55,196 bases of DNA, taken from NCBI GenBank assembly GCA_049889215.1, contig JBMHDV010000006.1, positions 1-55,196 on the forward strand. Reading direction: 5' to 3'. The stretch comes from UBA817 sp049889215 (lineage in GTDB: Bacteria; Margulisbacteria; Marinamargulisbacteria; UBA817). Both the position numbers and the translations under genes were made by a program. Below are positions 1 to 7,284 of this stretch, in pieces (position 1 is the stretch's first letter; each line of letters begins with the position of its first letter). The notes under the pieces were generated by a model that was not told the DNA's origin, did no database searches, and worked only from the letters and a program-made list of their open reading frames with translations.

Positions 1-1
1 T

Positions 2-896
2 GACAATTATGTAATCCCAGCTGATATTCAAAATAGACTAAATAATTTATCAGAAAGACATCGTCTTCTCAATTTAGATCATCAAAATTTAACAACCGGG
101 CAGCTGTGTAAAATACTAAATGAATTAACTGACGATCAACGAAAGGCTTTAGAGGAGCTTGATCTAAACGAAAACCAACTTGCATACCTACCTGATTCAA
201 TTGGAAATTTAAGCGCTTTAAAGGAGCTTTATCTAAACAAAAACCAACTTGCATCCCTACCTGATTCATTTTGGAATTTGAGCGCTTTACAGGAGCTTGA
301 TCTAAACGAAAACCAACTTGCATACCTACCTGATTCAATTGGAAATTTGAGCGCTTTACAGGTGCTTCGTCTAAACAATAACCAACTTGCATCCCTACCT
401 GATTCATTTGGGAATTTGAGCGCTTTAAAGCGGCTTTCTCTAGCCAGTAACCAACTTGCATACCTACCTGATTCAATTGGGAATTTGAGCGCTTTACAGG
501 GGCTTTATCTAACCAATAACCAACTTGCATCCCTACCTAATTCAATTGGAAATTTGAGCGCTTTATGGTTGCTTGATCTAGCCTATAACCAACTCGCATC
601 TCTACCTGATTCAATTGGGAATTTGAGCGCTTTAAAGGTGCTTGGTCTAAAAAATAACCAACTTGCATCCCTACCTGATTCAATTGGGAATTTGAGCGCT
701 TTAATCTAGCCTATAACCAACTCGCATCTCTACCTGATTCAATTGGGAATTTGAGCGCTTTAAAGACGCTTTATCTACCAGGCTTAGTCTAGCCGATAAC
801 CAACTCGCACCTCATGGCTCAAATGCAACTATTAGGCCAACCAATAGGCCTTGTGTCATCGCATATCGTTTGCATAAAAACATCTCGCTTTTTTAA
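2..896 (+). pseudogene. Leucine-rich-repeat protein gene, 5' partial and frameshifted
   Basis: The reading frame is open from base 2, so the start lies outside the window. It encodes a short leader followed by 23-residue leucine-rich repeats of the form LxxLxLxxNQLAxLPDSIGNLSA. The frame ends at a TAG at 707-709, just after repeat 8. The repeat pattern continues downstream in a second frame (repeat 9, from about 706) and then a third frame (a last partial repeat from 792, with a C-terminal tail ending at TAA 894-896). The first break looks like loss of 10 nt relative to the repeat at 551-575. The second looks like gain of about 14 nt near 778-791. Intact, this would be an LRR protein-interaction protein. 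As read it is a pseudogene or a phase-variable allele, unless the assembly is wrong. Confidence 0.75.
155..791 (+). repeat. 69-bp tandem repeat array encoding LRRs
   Basis: About nine units of 69 bp follow each other in register from 155. They share the core ccaacttgca...ctacctgattcaatt and the ending aatttgagcgcttta. Units differ at a few bases, and a YLPDSI/SLPDSF alternation in the first units suggests that two-unit blocks were duplicated. The antisense strand is also open across much of the array only because the period is a multiple of three. Confidence 0.85.
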
Positions 897-945
897 AAAT
901 AACCGATAACAATTAAATAAAACACGCGTTTAAAAAGGATAGAAA

Positions 946-1971
946 ATGAAAAATGACATCGTATTAATTACAGGAATTTCTGGTTGGATCGCCCAATTTT
1001 GTGCGGTTGAACTGCTTAAACAAGGGTTTCATGTTCGTGGCTCCTTGCGAAATATGGATCGCCAAGATGAGGTAATTAATGCCGTATCAAAAGAAGTTAA
1101 AATTAAGGATAACCTAACCTTTTGCCAATTGGATTTATTGCATGACCATGGTTGGGATGATGCCATGAAAGACTGTACTTACGTGCTTCACCTAGCATCC
1201 CCATTTATTATTGAAGAGCCCAACCACCCAGATGACTTAATTCGACCTGCAGAAGAAGGCACCATGCGTGCACTAACAGCCGCACAAAAAGCAAATGTAA
1301 AACGAGTGGTTATAACCTCATCCATTATTTCGATGATGGCACATTTAAAGACAGGGGTATTTGATACCAGCCATTGGACCGATTTAACGTCAACCAATAT
1401 TACCTCTTATGCCAGAAGTAAAACCATCGCTGAAAAAAAGGCCTGGGAATTTTATCACAACCAATCAAAATCAGATCATCAAATTGAACTGGTTTCCATA
1501 AACCCTGGTGGCGTTCTTGGCCCTACCTTAAATAACGATTTGGATAGCGCATCAATAAAGTTCTGTGTCCAGTTGCTTAAAAAAGAAATGCCTGGCATTC
1601 CCAACGTTGGATTGCCCATGGTGGATGTTCGAGATGTTGCACAACACCATGTGGCGGCCATGGTACACCCTGAAGCCAACGGAAACCGATACATCAGCGC
1701 ACAGTCTGAATCGACCACATTTTTAAGTCTAGCCGAAATATTAAAAGCAAATGGCTACGATGTCCCCACCAAAAAAGTCCCTGCATTCTTAATAAAATTC
1801 ATGGCACTTTTTGACAAAGAAGCCAAAGGCATGGTCCCATTGCTAAATAAATCCGTCTCCTGCGACAATTCAGCAACGGTTGCGGCCTTTAATTGGCAAC
1901 CACGCCCAATAAAAACAACCATTTTAGACATGGCAAAAAGTGTTCAAGCTGTATTAGACCAATCAAACTAA
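946..1971 (+). CDS. NAD(P)-dependent extended SDR, dihydroflavonol-4-reductase/aldehyde reductase-like
   Basis: This 341-residue protein belongs to the extended short-chain dehydrogenases. The N-terminal Rossmann motif TGISGWIA matches the TGxxGxxA form of the dihydroflavonol/cinnamoyl reductase branch. It is followed by the VRGSLR segment expected to contact the NADP phosphate. The catalytic YxxxK is visible as YARSK near residue 155, after an SS pair near residue 126. It probably reduces an aldehyde or ketone, but the substrate cannot be read from the sequence. An AAGGAT ribosome-binding site lies about 6 nt before the ATG. The stop overlaps the stop of the convergent argJ gene. Confidence 0.85.
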   Translation: MKNDIVLITGISGWIAQFCAVELLKQGFHVRGSLRNMDRQDEVINAVSKEVKIKDNLTFCQLDLLHDHGWDDAMKDCTYVLHLASPFIIEEPNHPDDLIRPAEEGTMRALTAAQKANVKRVVITSSIISMMAHLKTGVFDTSHWTDLTSTNITSYARSKTIAEKKAWEFYHNQSKSDHQIELVSINPGGVLGPTLNNDLDSASIKFCVQLLKKEMPGIPNVGLPMVDVRDVAQHHVAAMVHPEANGNRYISAQSESTTFLSLAEILKANGYDVPTKKVPAFLIKFMALFDKEAKGMVPLLNKSVSCDNSATVAAFNWQPRPIKTTILDMAKSVQAVLDQSN

Positions 1972-3140
1972 TTATATTCGGTATTAATATCAATATAGCC
2001 GTGAGTTAAATCACAGCCCCACGCGGTTGCAACACTCGTGCCCTCACCGACTGCAATATCAATGATGACATCTGGTTGTGCCATGGCTTTTTGAATGTCC
2101 GGCCGCGACAATTCCTTTGGGCGGCCACCTGAAAATATGGTCAGCCCATTAATAATAATGCCCAGCTGCGATGGATCTATTTTAACCGCTGGATTTTTAC
2201 CAACAGCCATCACAATGCGCCCCCAATTTGGGTCTTCTCCAGCAATCGCTGTTTTAACAAGCGGCGAATCCACCACCTGCTTGGCCACCTGTTTTGCAGC
2301 AGGCTTGGACGTAGCACCACTCACATTCACTTCAATAAAATGCGACGCCCCTTCCCCATCTTTCGCAATTTGCTTGGCCAAATCGATGCAGACATCCGTT
2401 ACCGCATTGGTTACGGCTTGAATATCAACATCATTCAAATCAAGCTGAACCTCGCCTGAAGCTTGTAACGTAACCAAATCATTGGTCGACGAATCGGTAT
2501 CGACTGAGAGCATATTGTAAGACTCTTCAATGGCTGCTGTTAAAATCTGCTTGCATTGATCGGATGTAAGTGCCAAGTTAGTTGCGATAAACCCCAATGT
2601 CGTTGCCATGTTGGGCGATATCATGCCAGACCCTTTGGTAATGCCAGCAATATGAATGTCCTGGCCGTGCAACTTAATGGTCTTAGACGCATCTTTTTTA
2701 ATCAGGTCAGTGGTTAAAATCGCATTCGCACAAGCATCCCCCTGCTTTTCATCGCCTGAAAACTGGTCAATCCCACGCAATACGTTATCAATCGGTAATG
2801 GCACACCAATAATTCCAGTGGAAGCAACACCCACCTGACTCGGCAAGCAGCCAAAATGATTGGCAGCCTTTGCAACAGTTTGAGCCACATGCTCAGCACC
2901 AATTGGACCCGTAACCGCATTTGCATTACCAGAATTAATCACCATTAACTTCACAGGGTCAGCTGTAAACACCGTATCATTATGATCCAATGTTACAGAT
3001 CGAACATGATGCTGGCTCTGCACAATCGCGGACCCAACACAATTTGGCACATAGATATAGGCCAAGTCCAATGCGCCGGTTGGTTTAATCCCACAATGAA
3101 TCCCCGAGGCATATACCCCATCAATGTCAGTTATTTGCAT
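1968..3140 (-). CDS. argJ: Bifunctional ornithine acetyltransferase / N-acetylglutamate synthase
   Basis: ArgJ transfers the acetyl group from N-acetylornithine to glutamate in the cyclic arginine pathway. The autocleavage region KGSGMISPNMATTLGF is present; the family is cut between the Ala and Thr of MAT, and the new N-terminal Thr is the nucleophile. The C-terminal GEDPNWGRI and SGRPKELS-like segments are also family hallmarks. The frame can be extended to 3158, but MQITDI at 3140 matches the usual ArgJ N-terminus. It also lies exactly 6 nt after a TATGAT -10 box, so the upstream ATG would fall inside or before the promoter. There is no Shine-Dalgarno sequence. The gene is divergent from the VIT transporter; argC lies on the same strand beyond that transporter, at 4-5 kb. 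Confidence 0.92.
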   Translation of the reverse strand: MQITDIDGVYASGIHCGIKPTGALDLAYIYVPNCVGSAIVQSQHHVRSVTLDHNDTVFTADPVKLMVINSGNANAVTGPIGAEHVAQTVAKAANHFGCLPSQVGVASTGIIGVPLPIDNVLRGIDQFSGDEKQGDACANAILTTDLIKKDASKTIKLHGQDIHIAGITKGSGMISPNMATTLGFIATNLALTSDQCKQILTAAIEESYNMLSVDTDSSTNDLVTLQASGEVQLDLNDVDIQAVTNAVTDVCIDLAKQIAKDGEGASHFIEVNVSGATSKPAAKQVAKQVVDSPLVKTAIAGEDPNWGRIVMAVGKNPAVKIDPSQLGIIINGLTIFSGGRPKELSRPDIQKAMAQPDVIIDIAVGEGTSVATAWGCDLTHGYIDINTEYN

Positions 3141-3146
3141 ACATGT

Positions 3147-3174
3147 ATCATAATCCAATCCGACACCAATTGAA
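3147..3174 (-). promoter_or_regulatory. argJ promoter, predicted leaderless
   Basis: TTCAAT (3169-3174), a 16-nt spacer, TATGAT (3147-3152), then 6 nt to the ATG at 3140. Transcription should therefore begin at or next to the start codon. Confidence 0.55.
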
Positions 3175-3224
3175 CAGTTTGTTTATTATTCACCAAAATA
3201 AATGGTAGCTTTTCATTTTAAACC

Positions 3225-3243
3225 CCCTATAATAAATATAGGG
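3225..3243 (+). promoter_or_regulatory. 19-bp palindrome over the -10 box of the VIT-type transporter gene
   Basis: CCCTATA-ATAAA-TATAGGG is a perfect inverted repeat with 7-bp arms and a 5-bp centre. It contains the TATAAT hexamer at 3228-3233 that probably serves the transporter gene starting at 3267. The position is that of a repressor operator. The likely ligand is a metal, given the gene served, but no known box is recognised. Confidence 0.5.
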
Positions 3244-3266
3244 AAACATTTAAGCATCGGATTTAA

Positions 3267-4022
3267 ATGAACGATAATAAACCTATGAATCAACAAACAT
3301 TACAAGACCACATCAAAAATGAACATCACATATCACCATTTTCTACTTATTTGAAAGAATTTGTGTATGGTGGCAATGATGGCATTGTGACAACATTTGC
3401 AGTTGTTGCAGGGTTTTCAGGTGCTAATATTGGCGATCATGCGCTTAATTTTTCAATTGTCACTGTACTGCTATTCGGATTAGCCAATTTATTCGCTGAT
3501 GGCGCTGCTATGGGCCTTGGCAATTACTTATCGATTCGATCTGAAAAGAAATTGTACCGCAACTTCTACGAAAAAGAACTTGAAGAAACCAAAACATCCT
3601 ATGACTACGAAATTAAAGAAACCGAACAACTGTTTCAAGAACAAGGGTTTGATACAGAAGATTCCAAAACATTAACACAAATTGTATCTAAAAACACCGA
3701 TTTCTGGGTCAAGTTTATGGTTCAATATGAATGCGATATGGAAAACCCTGAAGGCGATAGCCCACTCTATTGTGGCTTAGCAACATTTGCATCATTTGTA
3801 TTTTTTGGATTCATTCCACTCATCCCCTACTTCTTTAATACCGACCCATCCGTCACGTTCATTTATTCATCATTATTTACAGCTGGTGCATTGGCCTTAT
3901 TAGGATCATTTAGAGCATTTGCAACCAAAGACTCTTACATCATTTCTATCATTGAAACACTTATTATTGGTGGAACCGCCGCTGTTCTGGCCTACATTGT
4001 CGGAATCTTATTTAAAGTTTAA
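3267..4022 (+). CDS. VIT/CCC1-family Fe2+/Mn2+ transporter
   Basis: This 251-residue integral membrane protein has the VIT/CCC1 signature FVYGGNDGIVTTFAVVAG near residues 30-48. The second helix carries the family acidic/glycine pattern ADGAAMGLGNYLS. A Glu-rich cytosolic helical segment (about 98-125) is the region that binds transition metals in plant VIT1. Three more hydrophobic helices follow, near 170-195, 200-220 and 227-250. It should export Fe2+ or Mn2+ from the cytoplasm. The gene ends by overlapping the convergent argC stop. A palindrome over its -10 box suggests metal-responsive repression. Confidence 0.88.
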   Translation: MNDNKPMNQQTLQDHIKNEHHISPFSTYLKEFVYGGNDGIVTTFAVVAGFSGANIGDHALNFSIVTVLLFGLANLFADGAAMGLGNYLSIRSEKKLYRNFYEKELEETKTSYDYEIKETEQLFQEQGFDTEDSKTLTQIVSKNTDFWVKFMVQYECDMENPEGDSPLYCGLATFASFVFFGFIPLIPYFFNTDPSVTFIYSSLFTAGALALLGSFRAFATKDSYIISIIETLIIGGTAAVLAYIVGILFKV

Positions 4023-5017
4023 TTGATTCCTGCAGTTTCGTCATAATCCAACATAAGATTGGCATTTTGAACCGCTTGCCCACTGGCACCCTTACCAAGG
4101 TTATCGATTAATGAAAATACAATCACCCAATTGTCCACAACTTTTGGAATAATCACACAACGATTGGAGTGTTGAACCAACGATAAGCTAGGGACAGTAT
4201 CTGGCCCCATAACCGTTGTAAATGGATGGCTATCATAAGCCGATTCATAAAGTGACAACAGCGCATCTTGCGTCATGCCATCTGCAGGAACATAAATTGC
4301 AGCTTCAATGCCACGATCGATCGGTAACAAATGTGGTGAAAACATCACACGTGATAAGCCAGTTTCTTGAACAAGTTCGGCCATATGACGGTGAGTACCG
4401 GTTGCGTATGCTGATAAATCTTCATTAACTTCACAAAACAAGCTACTTTGCTTTAATGACTTGCCCGCACCAGAGGTCCCAGATTTAGCATCAATGACCA
4501 GTGGCACTGTTGATTCTAACCGATTAGCCAAGGGCATAGTACCTAAAATCATGGCCGTTGCATAACAGCCTGGATTCGCAACCAATTGTGCAGATCGAAT
4601 AGCGTCTCGATACTTCTCAGGCAATCCATAAACAAACGATGGCAACACGTCTGTAGCAGTATGCTGCACCTGATAATAGGACTCAAATGTAGCGACGTCA
4701 TTCAGACGAAAATCTGCAGATAAATCCACAATCTTAAGTGATGGGCATGTTGCTGTAAGCTCGACCACCAAAGGCATTGCTTTGGTGTGAGGAACGGCTA
4801 AAAAAAGGATATCCAAATCACGGCATAGTTCAACATCATATGCCTGAACATCTGGTAAATCCAAATGTGAAAGTTTTGGGACAATACGAGATAACTTTCC
4901 ACTCAATGATGTGGAAAACAACGCCGTAATGTTAATGTGAGGATGTTGATTTAAATAACGAACAAGTTCTTGACCGGTATAACCGGAAACACCAAGAATC
5001 CCAGCGTTAGTTATCAA
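4019..5017 (-). CDS. argC: N-acetyl-gamma-glutamyl-phosphate reductase
   Basis: ArgC reduces N-acetylglutamyl phosphate to the semialdehyde with NADPH, the third step toward ornithine. The N-terminal nucleotide-binding motif GVSGYTGQELVRYL and the catalytic cysteine in NPGCYATA (around residue 150) are clear, and 332 residues is normal. The start codon appears to be TTG at 5017. It overlaps the end of rplS by 11 nt, so the gene is the last member of the rpsP-to-rplS operon and probably depends on translational coupling. Confidence 0.92.
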   Translation of the reverse strand: MITNAGILGVSGYTGQELVRYLNQHPHINITALFSTSLSGKLSRIVPKLSHLDLPDVQAYDVELCRDLDILFLAVPHTKAMPLVVELTATCPSLKIVDLSADFRLNDVATFESYYQVQHTATDVLPSFVYGLPEKYRDAIRSAQLVANPGCYATAMILGTMPLANRLESTVPLVIDAKSGTSGAGKSLKQSSLFCEVNEDLSAYATGTHRHMAELVQETGLSRVMFSPHLLPIDRGIEAAIYVPADGMTQDALLSLYESAYDSHPFTTVMGPDTVPSLSLVQHSNRCVIIPKVVDNWVIVFSLIDNLGKGASGQAVQNANLMLDYDETAGIN

Positions 5018-5360
5018 TCTTTTTAACTCTTAATGCCGCCTTACCTTTACGGTCTCTTAAGTAGTTTAATCGTGCTCGACGTCCCTTACCTCGTGAAACA
5101 ACTTCAATGTTTTTTACAAGTGGTGAAGATGTTAAGAATGACTTTTCAACACCAACGCCATCAACAATTTTACGTAATGTGATGGACTCGCGAGATAAAC
5201 GACCTGTTTTTTTTATAATCAAGCCTTGGAAACGCTGAATACGTGTTTTTTTACCTTCACTAATTTCTTTGTGAACAATAACGGTATCACCAACAGTTAC
5301 AGTAGGATAATCCGTTTCAGCAATCTGACTTTTTTCAAATTCTTCGATGTATTTACTCAT
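5007..5360 (-). CDS. rplS: 50S ribosomal protein L19
   Basis: This 117-residue protein has the L19 core: GDTVIVHKEI, the QRFQGLIIKK segment and the C-terminal RGKGRRARLNYLRDRKGKAA. L19 sits at the 30S-50S interface. The ATG overlaps the trmD stop in an ATGA-type junction, as in the classic trmD-rplS pair. Confidence 0.96.
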   Translation of the reverse strand: MSKYIEEFEKSQIAETDYPTVTVGDTVIVHKEISEGKKTRIQRFQGLIIKKTGRLSRESITLRKIVDGVGVEKSFLTSSPLVKNIEVVSRGKGRRARLNYLRDRKGKAALRVKKIDN

Positions 5361-6091
5361 TGTGTATCCTCCGTAATGATCTGATCTATTATTTTAACTA
5401 AAGTTTTCGAAAATGAAAACTGATTTATTAAATCTGGTCGAACATATAACGTTCGCCGCAAACTTTGCTTTAACTTCCACGCATCAATTTCTTGATGATG
5501 TCCTGATAACAATACCTCTGGTACGCCCATTTGGTCAATAGATCGAGGGGCACAAAACTGAGGAGCTTCAAGTAAGCCAGATAAAATTGAATCATCTTCA
5601 ACACAGTCCGCTGCACCCAAAACCCCAGGTAAATAACGAACAATGGCTTCAATCATCAACATAATTGGGGTATCCCCGTTAGGAACAACAACATCACAAG
5701 TTCGAAAACGCTGAATATTAACCATATCAAAAATTCGTGCATCAACGCCTTCATACGCAGGGGAAATGAATCCCAACTGTGCTGAAGTGCCCAATGATTT
5801 TGCAATTTTATGATCAAATGCGACACCCGCTGGGTCGGGCATAATCCATGTGATGGACTTGTTCGTCGCAAGTGCATCCATTCCTCGCTTTAAAATATCT
5901 GCACGAAGTAACATCCCTTTTCGATTAGAAAATGGATAATCATCAACCTTATGATGGGGAGGATCAGCAAATGTTCTTAAGTCGGTTGCTGTAACATCAA
6001 TAATCCCATCATTGATTGCACGACCAATCACACCACGCTTTAAAAAGGCCATCAAAGGATCTGGATATAAACTAAGAATGGATAATTTCAT
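5357..6091 (-). CDS. trmD: tRNA (guanine(37)-N1)-methyltransferase TrmD, divergent
   Basis: TrmD methylates G37 of tRNAs reading CNN codons with S-adenosylmethionine, using a trefoil-knot fold. Supported regions are the MKLSILSLYP start, HHKVDDYPF, AYEGVDARI, LPGVLGAAD and the highly typical GVPEVLLSGHH plus WKLKQSLRRTL near the C-terminus. Length (244 residues) is normal. The SAM-contact loops differ from the usual sequences as I recall them: GGGxGM is SNRKGM, CGRYEG is SPAYEG, and DYVLxGGE is DVVVPNGD. The acidic residue pair after PGVLG (EDDS) is kept. The gene lies between ylqD and rplS in the usual operon. Confidence 0.88.
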   Translation of the reverse strand: MKLSILSLYPDPLMAFLKRGVIGRAINDGIIDVTATDLRTFADPPHHKVDDYPFSNRKGMLLRADILKRGMDALATNKSITWIMPDPAGVAFDHKIAKSLGTSAQLGFISPAYEGVDARIFDMVNIQRFRTCDVVVPNGDTPIMLMIEAIVRYLPGVLGAADCVEDDSILSGLLEAPQFCAPRSIDQMGVPEVLLSGHHQEIDAWKLKQSLRRTLYVRPDLINQFSFSKTLVKIIDQIITEDTQ

Positions 6092-6096
6092 TTCAA

Positions 6097-6474
6097 CTAA
6101 GAAATAATATTAGTTATGGTAGCACCATCAGTTTCAACCACAATCGGGGCTAAGGCTTTTATCACATCGTCACCAGCAGCTAGGTGACTTGTTCCATCAA
6201 GAACAGATAATCGAAATGATTCACCATTCTTGCACTGCTTAATGTCGGTCATTCGTTGATTCAACTGTGCAATCTGTAATTTTGTCTCATTAATTTTTGA
6301 CTGAATAAATGATTGATAGGAAGTTGAATCATCTGAGGCAATCGCAACTTCATAAGAATGAAGACGATAGTTTAGATCTTCAATTAATTTTGACGCAAAT
6401 AAAATGTATTTTTTTTTAAAAGAAGCATCCACGCGCACATGCACATGAACACTTCTTTTAATTGTAATTGACAC
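6097..6474 (-). CDS. ylqD: YlqD-family protein
   Basis: This 125-residue protein occupies the place between the KH-domain gene and trmD that ylqD (and normally rimM) takes in Bacillus. It begins with a beta-rich stretch (TIKRSVHVHVRV). A predicted helical or coiled segment follows (about 25-85). It ends with IKALAPIVVETDGATITNI, which has the pattern of the YlqD C-terminal domain. The function of the family is unknown. The start is GTG and overlaps the khpA stop by one base. No rimM is seen in this operon. Confidence 0.6.
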   Translation of the reverse strand: MSITIKRSVHVHVRVDASFKKKYILFASKLIEDLNYRLHSYEVAIASDDSTSYQSFIQSKINETKLQIAQLNQRMTDIKQCKNGESFRLSVLDGTSHLAAGDDVIKALAPIVVETDGATITNIIS

Positions 6475-6716
6475 TAGTCTTCGTCGTTGGTTAAAATTTC
6501 AACCGTTACTTTTTTATCACTTTTGGCTGCAGCGGCTTTAACAATGGTACGTATTGCATTTGCAATTCTACCTTCTTTACCAATCACTTTTCCAATATCT
6601 GTAGATCCCACACTTATTTCTAAAATAATCACACTTGAACCTGAAGTCTCATTAACAACAACAAACTCAGGATTATCCACCAATGATTTTACAATGTAAT
6701 CGACTAAATCTTTCAT
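6474..6716 (-). CDS. khpA: KH-domain RNA-binding protein KhpA
   Basis: This 80-residue single KH domain carries the RNA-binding GxxG loop as GKEG in DIGKVIGKEGRIANAIR. In other bacteria KhpA pairs with KhpB/Jag and binds RNA, with effects on division and cell wall growth. It follows rpsP by 19 nt, as in the Bacillus rpsP-ylqC arrangement. Confidence 0.9.
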   Translation of the reverse strand: MKDLVDYIVKSLVDNPEFVVVNETSGSSVIILEISVGSTDIGKVIGKEGRIANAIRTIVKAAAAKSDKKVTVEILTNDED

Positions 6717-6735
6717 TTAATTCTCCTATCGATGA

Positions 6736-7044
6736 TTATTCAGATGCGTCTGATTTTCTATCTTTTTTAGCCACCTTTTGATTGGATGACTGTGCTGGGG
6801 CATATTCAGTAATCCCAACTGTTGATAACAAACGATTAACGGTATTCGATGGCTGTGCGCCAACAGATAACCAGTACTTCGCACGATCTTCTTTAACAGA
6901 AACATCGGCAGGTTCTGTGTGAGGATTATAGGTTCCAATATCCTCTATCGTTCTACCATCGCGCTGATTAGAATCTTCGATAATAACAATTCTATACAAT
7001 GGCTTCTTTTTGCGCCCTTTTCTTTTTAAACGAATCTTTACCAC
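6736..7044 (-). CDS. rpsP: 30S ribosomal protein S16
   Basis: The N-terminus MVKIRLKRKGRKKKPLYRIV and the segment RDGRTIEDIGTYNP are diagnostic of S16. The 102 residues include a lysine-rich tail. The start is GTG, fixed by an AAGGAGG ribosome-binding site 8 nt upstream. It is the first gene of the rpsP-khpA-ylqD-trmD-rplS-argC operon and has a near-consensus promoter. Confidence 0.96.
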   Translation of the reverse strand: MVKIRLKRKGRKKKPLYRIVIIEDSNQRDGRTIEDIGTYNPHTEPADVSVKEDRAKYWLSVGAQPSNTVNRLLSTVGITEYAPAQSSNQKVAKKDRKSDASE

Positions 7045-7104
7045 GTGTTGTGCCTCCTTAAAATTTAACTACAAATAGATACTTTTACTGCATTTTGTTT
7101 AATT

Positions 7105-7134
7105 ATTATAGCTGGTTGAAATTTATTGGGTCAA
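7105..7134 (-). promoter_or_regulatory. rpsP operon promoter
   Basis: TTGACC (7129-7134), an 18-nt spacer and a perfect TATAAT (7105-7110). The leader to the rpsP GTG is about 55 nt and carries AAGGAGG. Confidence 0.75.
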
Positions 7135-7244
7135 GCTTAATCAAACAACAAATAATTGATTAAACCCATAACTAACACCAGTAAAAATAATTACCTCCCT
7201 AAATAAAAGAGAAGACTGGGCTAATTAAGGGTATATTTAGTAAT

Positions 7245-7267
7245 CCCCCCCCCTTTTGTTCCCCCCC
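7245..7267 (-). other. Paired homopolymer tract, possible G-quadruplex, between rpsA and rpsP
   Basis: The plus strand reads C9-TTTTGTT-C7, so the transcribed strand downstream of rpsA has G7, a 7-nt A-rich linker, and G9. Each tract can supply two GGG runs, enough for a quadruplex in RNA or DNA. It lies 17 bases past the rpsA stop in a 240-bp gap that otherwise holds only the rpsP promoter. Confidence 0.5.
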
Positions 7268-7284
7268 TAAATTAATTAAAAGAA

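Noticed and set aside
69..530. Long minus-strand frame with MQVGYWLDKAPVKRSN-type repeats
   Set aside because: It is the antisense of the LRR repeat array. The repeat period is a multiple of three, so a stop-free antisense frame repeats automatically.
7137..7178. Short hydrophobic peptide frame (VLVMGLINYLLFD) between rpsA and rpsP on the minus strand
   Set aside because: It could be a small membrane peptide, but the nearest AGGGAGG is 15 nt from the GTG and it overlaps the rpsP promoter region.
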